A stretch of DNA of 64,000 nt, from contig CAOLHI010000484.1 of NCBI GenBank assembly GCA_948474755.1, forward strand, positions 310,001 through 374,000. The letters run 5' to 3'. The translations under genes were made by a program, and so were the position numbers. How positions within the stretch are numbered: the first letter of the stretch is position 1; the number at the start of each line of letters is the position of its first letter. This stretch comes from Ctenosaura bakeri. Taxonomy: Eukaryota; Chordata; Lepidosauria; Squamata; Iguanidae. This document shows, piece by piece, positions 57,459 through 64,000 of this stretch. The notes under the pieces were generated by a model that did not search any database, had not been told where the DNA came from, and was given only the letters and a program-made list of their open reading frames with translations.

Positions 57459-58995
57459 CTATCATTTTGACTATAGACATTTTGAAATGCTGTGATAGTA
57501 TTCAGACAATTGTTTTACAACACAAACATAACAAGATAGGTTCACTGTACATTGCAGGTGCAAAAGAGAAAAAGAAGGATCCCTGACCCACCATGTCTGT
57601 AGTCTACAATTTGATAAGTTCTTACTTATTACTTCCAATGGAGGTCTATGTCTCTTGTGCAGCATCAGACAAGACGGCTGCAGTGGCTCCCATTTATTTC
57701 TTTCCAGGCCAACTTTTCACTCTCTGTCTCTACTGTGAAAGACAACTCATAGGTCTGTTGGACAGCAGGTGAGTAAAGAGGCAAGGAAAAACAACTCGGG
57801 AGAGAACATATGGGAGCAGCTGCTATATGTCTGGTTTCTATTACTTCAGGAGATTTAAAGACCTCCATCTGGTGGAAGAGGTGCCATTTCTTACACAGCA
57901 TGGACCTATTTAGGGTTGGGAGTGATTGTTGTGTGGTGCACTTAATCATGTAAAGGGTGCATGTGTGGGAACAGATACTGATACAATTAGTGTTAATACC
58001 ACCACAAAGAGCTGTTTAAGGGCTATAAAATGTTATCTTGAGATGAATGTTGATCAGCCAAAAGGCCATTGATTTGGGTGACATCATCATAGCATATTAT
58101 AACAATGTTCAGTTATTTCAATTTCTATCCTTTGGGAACAATAATAAAAGCAGATTAAGCACACAAACCCTATTCAGATAGAAAACATACAGAAACTAGA
58201 ATGCCAAGTCAAGGTAATATTAATGGATTATTAAATATTCACTAGAACAATATTTTAACCATCTTTTTACAAACTAACAGCAATCATATTTGATCAACCT
58301 TTCTTGGAAGGAAATCTATAACCAAGGTCGCCATGACCAATAAAATCCTGTCCCTCTCTCCCAGTGATCCAAGCATTCTGAGCAGGGTCTGATCTCATGA
58401 TGGGAATATTTTTGCAAGGCACATATTGGGATCCTTTTGTTCTTCAGGTCATGGAAGCCTTCTTCATGCAGGTGAAACCTTTAGGGCTCCCAGTTAGACA
58501 GGACATGGAGATAGCATTTTCTAAATGCAAAGAGCTGTGCAGGCAAAGAAACAAGAGTATGCCTTCTCCACATTTTCCATAAAAAAGTGTATCATCTTGC
58601 CACTGTATCACATTACTCCCAGACGGCCATCATATTCAATTTTATCCCAGTTTCTTGAAATACAGGTTTTAACGACTGTGAAGAAAAAGGTATTGAATCT
58701 GTAACATAGGTCTGGTCTATGTTACTGTCCTCAAGTGATTTTTTAAGAGACAATTTTCTTGATCGATTTAGGAGATATGTGACATAAACCATGACAATCT
58801 GGAGTATAACGTCATAATCAGAGCAATTATTTCTTTAGTGCATTGTAAGGCCACTTCATCGACCACAAGGCACGTTGCAATCCATACACAAGGAAAGTGC
58901 TATAATTATCATGCCCCTCTGAAACATTGTTTCTATTTCCATCCCACTACTCAATGGAAAGGTGTCTGATTTCTTTATCTTAACATTATTTGCAG
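57459..58995. other. No gene recognised
   Basis: Non-coding by inspection. A small acceptor-to-donor interval at 58442-58465 is too short to support. Confidence 0.4.
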
Positions 58996-59185
58996 ACATT
59001 CTAGGCCTGTATTGGAACAATGCCTAGAGCTCAAGAAAGCATTTGTTCCTTTAAGAGATTTAGTATTGTCTGGAGTCTGGCCAGCTCACCATTTAATCCG
59101 TTTTTCCCCTCAGAAGAAGAATAGGGTCTCTGTTCGCCAAAAGTTATCAACCAGAACTGTAAACAGTTACTTCAGGCACAATATA
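58996..59185 (+). CDS. Candidate second coding exon of gene B
   Basis: A good acceptor (tttatcttaacattatttgcag) and a moderate donor (ATA then gtaagg) bound 190 bp. Only the frame that takes one base from the previous codon stays open throughout (HSRPVLEQCLELKKAFVPLR, then DLVLSGVWPAHHLIRFSP, and so on, ending FRHNI). That is exactly the phase left by the donor at 35881, and the exon then ends in phase 0. The intron would be 23 kb. The protein is basic and leucine-rich and is not recognised. An open frame this long could arise by chance, so the link is tentative. Confidence 0.3.
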
Positions 59186-61015
59186 GTAAGGTAGCTTATG
59201 ATGTCTCATGCCCATAAGTAATGTGTAAACTTTTCCATTAAGTTCTTGTTTACAACTTGCCTACAAAAATGAACAGGAGTGGTTTAGGTACATAGGGAAA
59301 TATCCCTCTCCCTTTATTGTTTATCCCTGCTGTAGAACTGCCTGCCTCCGTGAACACCTTTAACAACCTGACTTTGAACAAGTCGGTTGGTAAAATTCTT
59401 CCTGTTAGTTACTGCACTGCCTGAGAAAACTTTCACTTAGTTCTTGAAATGCTGTCTGGGGAAATAATATTGCCTATGTGTGTGCTTGTGTGTGTCAGAT
59501 ATCTTGGTCACAGTTTGCTAGTAACTAGGTACAGATAATTGGATGCAATTAGTTCCTTCCATGTTCAGGGGCAAGTCCAGCTCTGTGTGAAATAACACAC
59601 CAGCACACATATATAAATGGAAGAGAAAAGCCACAACTTTTTTTAGTTACAGCTGTTGATAGGGTTGGCAAAAGCGTGGGTCTGGATCCAGGCATTGACC
59701 AATCTGCCTGTTGATTGATGAGCTCAGTCCTCTGGTGTGATGCTGGAACTGTTGGGGTGACCCTAGCATAGCCCCCCTGCCATCAGGGGGTGCAGTAAAA
59801 TGTCTACCCGCCAAGTTCAGCTGGACCAATTCTGTCTCACATCCCCTGAGTCCCTTAAGGAGACTGCCATGTTTTACCAATGTCAATGAGACACTGGAAA
59901 TTAATGTCCTGAATCCAGGACCCATGCCAACCTCCCTAAAAGTTGTGACAAGGTGACAATACAGAAGAAAAAGGAAAAACATATATGGCAAACCCTCCAC
60001 ACACCACCTAATTACAAACATAAAATTGCAAGGTAAAGAATGGGTGGGTGGGATGATGCTTGACAAAGAATTGCGAAGTGTGCATAAGAGCAGCGCATTA
60101 TTTTCCCCCTTGCCTGACTGCAATGAAGCCTGCACACTGGTCACTATAGCTAAGCACACCAGTCAATGAAGTCAAACCAAGCTGCACTGGCCCCTGGGAG
60201 GAAAGAGATGGTGAGCCATCATTACAGGTGACTACTGGTGCTCTGCACTTGCCTTGACCAGCAAACTTGCCATGTGGTAAGTCACACAGAGCCCCTTTTG
60301 GATCACAATGGTAACTTTGCATCACAATGGTAATAATTTCACTTCACTACAGTGGTAGTAAACTTCACTTTTGAAGTATTCCTTTGTGGTTAGGAAATTG
60401 TAGCTTTACTAAATGCTGGAGGAGAAATACCATGTTTTAAGCACTGTCTCATGTTAGTGCCTTAGATGGCAGCTATTTGCCTTGTTGAAGGGGCTGAAGC
60501 AATATCAAGGAGCAGAGTGTGTTATGTAGCACATAACATTCAATCTTCCCTTACAGCATCCAGTTTTCTCATCCTCCATGGCTGCAACCAACCTGCCTGC
60601 ATGTATGCATACAGTATGCCTAAAATCATGTACAATTTGGGTCTCACAGACTGAGGCAATGAAATGTAGATTGCTGTGAGATTTAGGAAAAGTGGCACTC
60701 CCTTTTTATGACATTCCTTTTTTGAGGGTGTTGGTCTCCATGCTCAGATCTTGGGGTTGCAATTATACTTCAGGGTACTTTTGATTGTAGAATTTATTTA
60801 CCTAGAGGTAGACCTACAATGTTGTCTTAACCTGGTACCTTCCAAATGTTTTGGACCACAACACCAATCATGCCTGATTGCTTGCTATGCAGGTTAGGAC
60901 TCATGGGAGTTGTTGACCATAAACATAAGGAAGACCCTGATTTGGGAAAGGCTCTTTCTGGACATTTATCACTTATACACTAGTAACCTGTCCCAGAATT
61001 TGAGCCGCCTGGCTT
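59186..61015. other. Unassigned; long minus-strand frame at 59647-60159
   Basis: The 170-codon frame at 59647-60159 (minus) is the longest outside recognised repeats apart from the gene A exon. It includes a hydrophobic run (YMFFLFLLYCHLVTT). No motif, start context or splice pair supports it, so it is noted as an open frame only. Confidence 0.3.
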
Positions 61016-61290
61016 TTATACTTTCCCCTTGCCCTTGCCCACAAAAGCACCTGCAACAACAAGAACAACAACAAGAACAACAACACATATTTCCCATAAA
61101 CCCCAAAGGAATGTCATATTTGCTCCAGTCAATTTAATGCATTGGAGTACTTTTTTTTCCCCAGTGAAAGCTGAGCCAAGGATGCAAACATTAAGAGTTT
61201 CTTTTTGAAAACCAAAAAGAGAGTTCAGAACAACAACAGTGAAACACACATATACAGAACCACCAAGACATCTCTTCATTTTTGCCACTG

Positions 61291-61332
61291 AGGTGGTGGT
61301 GGTGGTAGTGGTGGTGGTTGTTGTTGCTGCTG
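61291..61332 (+). repeat. (GGT)n / (GTT)n trinucleotide tract
   Basis: ggtggtggtggtggtagtgg followed by ttgttgttg. A related (caa)n tract lies at 61050-61085. Confidence 0.9.
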
Positions 61333-61389
61333 ATATAATTGTGTTTTTAGAAAGCACAAAACTCTTCAAAGAAGAACGTTTAGCTACCC

Positions 61390-61475
61390 TGAAATTAGAA
61401 CTATAAAGATGAGCTTGGAAATGTTACTTTTGGATTTGCAATTCCAAGAATTCCCCATGTTGGCTGAGGGATCTT
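61390..61475 (+). repeat. Short dispersed repeat (see 9371)
   Basis: 'gcttggaaatgttacttttgg' and 'caattccaagaattccccatgttggctgaggg' match a common lizard repeat segment, shared in part with 9371-9440 and 32600-32680. Confidence 0.4.
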
Positions 61476-62950
61476 GGGAATTATTCTTCAGAAACTTAGT
61501 TTGGGCTTGAAAAATTCCTAAAAATCTCTGGCACTTTTTAAAAAGAGTCTGCAAGAGGGAAAGTTTCTTAGGCCTAACGAGAAACAAAACCCATCCAGGG
61601 ACTTCACTTTCATTTTGAGTCACATGTTGGCATTTGAATACCTATCTTAGTAATACAGGAAAGATGCTGTTGGTGTTTTGTTCTGTTTTTTAAATCAGCA
61701 AACAGTTCCATGTATTCTGACAACTGAAGCGAAAGCCTGACATAAATCTATGAGACATCTGGTAAATTTGCTGGAAAAGGAGATAATACCTCACACAAAC
61801 ATCAAAAGAATAGAACCACACAGCAAGCAAATATTCTCTTTTCCATGCCCCACCCAGAGCAGGCAAACTGAAAACAGTACCTCAAGACAATAACTTCTTT
61901 TACTTTCAAAGGGATAATTGCTTGTTTCAAATGCTGAGAAGTAGGGTTGTATTAATAGTAGTGTTCTTACTACTGTTCCTTCAAAACTCTGAAACAGAGG
62001 ACACATGATTTGGCTTCCCTTTCATTGTAAGACACCAGCCCCATAGAATATGTGCCTGATGTAAGCAAGGGATACCTAGAAACAGAAACATCTAATTCAC
62101 GGCTCTGTTTACTTGGGCTCTACAGATTGAGAACTTTAAATATTAGGAATGTTTAAAAAAACCCAAGAAAAACAGCATGAGAAATCAACACTGCCCAAAA
62201 TGCAGCCTATTATCTAGGACTTGTACAAGGGGAGACAGGTACTCCAAAATGGAGATAGAGTAATAGAAAGTTTCACCTTCTGAGTTTCTAATTACGATGC
62301 AGCTACTAAGGTAAAGGAGCCTGTTCATAAAAAAGGTGAGAGTCTAAAATCCTGTATCCATTGTTTCAAGAACCTAGGTGATGGAAGAGCTGCTTTCAAC
62401 TACATTAGCCTGCCTAAACTTATGAAGGAGCTCCTCAAAGTCATCCTACCACCTGAGAGGTCTTCTTCAGTGAATGCATATGGACAAGTTCATTAAACTA
62501 TACTTATGACTTTCTACTGGATTTTTCTGATTCTTATGGATGTTTTTTTGTGATTATTTTAAAACTACTGTATGTAAAAGTATACACTTTTTTCAGAGAG
62601 CCTTCTGCTAAATGCTGGTTTAGGGAAAAGATAAACCACCTGGATAGTTTAAATTGGAGAGCCAGTCAATAACTTCCTGGAAGGAGATTTCACTTGGTTT
62701 GGGGGCTGATCTGTGTTATGGGCTTGGCAGGTCAGCAGCAGCTCCTTCCTTGAGATTTCAGGGCCAAAACATGAAAGAAGGGGTGGATGGGTTCTAGTGA
62801 TGTCACTGAGGCAGAACAGGCAAAGGTGGAAAGGTAAGCTTGGACTGCTTCTGATTTAGATAACTGTGGAAATGGGAGCAGAAACAATCTAGGTTAATGG
62901 GCTCTGACGTGGGATAAAACCTGGCTAATCAGAGAAGGGACTGCAAGGGC
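61476..62950. other. No gene recognised
   Basis: Short frames only. Confidence 0.45.
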
Positions 62951-62954
62951 CATC

Positions 62955-63885
62955 TAGTATCAGGAATGTGCACACCTAAGTACTTTTGAGAGATGGCCAT
63001 CCAACCTCTGTTTAAAACCCCCCAAACCCTCCAAAGAAGGAGAGTCTGAGACAATCTGTTTCACGGTTAAATTGCTCTTACAATCAAGAAGTTCTTCCTA
63101 TGGAATCTCTTTTCTTGTAACTTGAATCTATTGGTAGATTTCATATTCTGGTCTCTGGAGCAACAGAAAACAGGCTCACTCCATCTTCTACAGTGACCTC
63201 TCCATTTTGGCAAGGGTTCAGGGTGCAGAACCCTCACAAATGTAGAAAAATTGTGAATAGCTCCCTTTCTGTGATCCTCCTCCCATTTCCTTGCCTTTTG
63301 CCCTAGTGCACAATCTTTCCTTCTCAGCACTGGGGCCAAAGGCAAGAGAATGAGAGGGGGGAACTTTGGAGGGCAGGTGCGTACATGCTTCTCCCTTCTC
63401 TTACATTTTGCCTCAGCACATGTTCTCAGTGCTGGGGTCAAAGGCAAGAGAATGGGAGGGGGAGCTCTGGAGGGGAGAAGAAAGACATATGTATGCCTTC
63501 CCTCCATTCCCTTGCCTTTTGCCTTGGCACGAGCTCTTAGCACCAGGGCCAGAGGCAAAGGAATGGCAAGGGGGAGCTCCAGAGAGAAGAAGGAAGGCAT
63601 GTGTGTGCCTTGCCCCCCATTCCCTAGCTTTTTTCCTCAGCACCAGTTTCCTTCTCCACACCTTGCAAAACATAAGGGAATGAAGAATGGAAGGAGGGAA
63701 GTATGCACATGCCTTGTGAATAATCAAATTCATGAAGGCCAAACCCACAAATGAGGAAGGAGGACTGTACATGATACTTTAAGATGATTGTCATGTCATC
63801 TTTATTCAGATATTTAAAGATGACTATCATGTTGTCAGTGGGGTGGCCATCCTCACATTTGATATGGCTTAATTGATATAAATCA
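62955..63885 (-). mobile_element. CR1 LINE 3' part, inverted and interrupted
   Basis: The CR1 parts are 62955-63188 and 63770-63885. On the plus strand 'gatggccatccaacctctgtttaaa', 'agaagttcttcctatggaat' and 'ctggtctctggagcaacagaaaacaggct' are the complement of CR1 ORF2 end text seen at 54400-54580. The second part, 'tttattcagatatttaaagatgactatcat', continues it (compare 54335-54362). Confidence 0.8.
63191..63767. mobile_element. Pogo/Tigger-like element with internal tandem units, inserted in CR1
   Basis: TIRs cagtgacctctccattttgg and aaatgaggaaggaggactg, with TA at 63189-63190 and 63768-63769. The interior (about 63285-63640) holds roughly three units of about 115 bp, each built on ccattcccttgccttttgcc ... 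agcac ... gccaaaggcaagagaatggg, itself an inverted repeat. Long open frames on both strands (up to 177 codons) result from this repetition and encode low-complexity sequence, not transposase. Confidence 0.8.
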
Positions 63886-64000
63886 TACACTGCTATGGCT
63901 GAAAGCTGGGCTAAATAAGAGGCCTAGAAATTTTTTTAAAAAACAAAAACTTAAAAATCAAAATTGGGCACAGACAGAAATCCACTCACGGTTTGTTTGT

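Noticed and set aside
57029..57586. 185-codon plus-strand open frame
   Set aside because: It lies across a CpG-rich dispersed repeat and its flanks. Other copies of the repeat give unrelated long frames on both strands, so stop-poor composition explains it.
63067..63600. 177-codon minus-strand open frame, with 134- and 105-codon plus-strand frames overlapping
   Set aside because: All fall in the tandem units of a non-autonomous TA-flanked element and its CR1 host. The sequence is low complexity with no transposase motifs.
1..64000. CRISPR array, phage, operon or other new multigene system
   Set aside because: Repeats here are retroposons and MITEs, genes are intron-split, and there are no regularly spaced direct repeats or gene clusters.

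Overview
The window looks like nuclear DNA of a squamate reptile, most likely a lizard. The evidence is the mix of repeats: a tRNA-headed SINE of the Sauria type (26527-26764), RTE/BovB LINE fragments, L1, L2 and CR1 LINEs side by side, a second tRNA-derived SINE family, and TA-flanked pogo/Tigger-like elements. The DNA is AT-rich, and real coding sequence is sparse and split by introns. Nothing bacterial, viral or CRISPR-like was seen.

Layout. 1-7330: SINE, a 5'-truncated L1 with target duplications, foldback elements, a TA-flanked element, a long L2 copy and an RTE 3' end. 7360-9000: foldback elements and a CpG-rich repeat. 10600-16640, minus strand: three candidate exons of one unrecognised gene (gene A): a large last exon with an acidic C-terminus (11631-12561), a short alternative terminal exon (11212-11286) and a 51-bp internal exon (16582-16632). 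16640-35700: introns or intergenic DNA full of old SINEs and LINEs, including a CR1 reverse transcriptase remnant at 30340-31556. 35739-35881, plus strand: a well-bounded exon starting a protein with a mitochondrial-type leader (gene B); a phase-compatible but weaker candidate lies at 58996-59185. 41580-47210: nested repeats, with an L1 (flanked by a 12-bp duplication) and a palindromic foldback element both inserted in one RTE/BovB copy. 47215-64000: mostly unannotatable, with SINEs, a CR1 3' end, foldback and CpG-rich elements, and a TA-flanked element inside an antisense CR1.

The most distinctive content is three dispersed families that I cannot match to a named family from sequence alone. 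One is a palindromic foldback element with about eleven copies. One is CpG-rich, with about five copies and gcccttttcgca-like ends. One is a moderately repeated family around 23.2, 32.9, 33.8 and 37.0 kb. There is also an isolated 33-bp-stem hairpin at 16019-16094. I found no evidence of a new multigene system; the interest lies in the repeat families, the nesting and the two partial genes.
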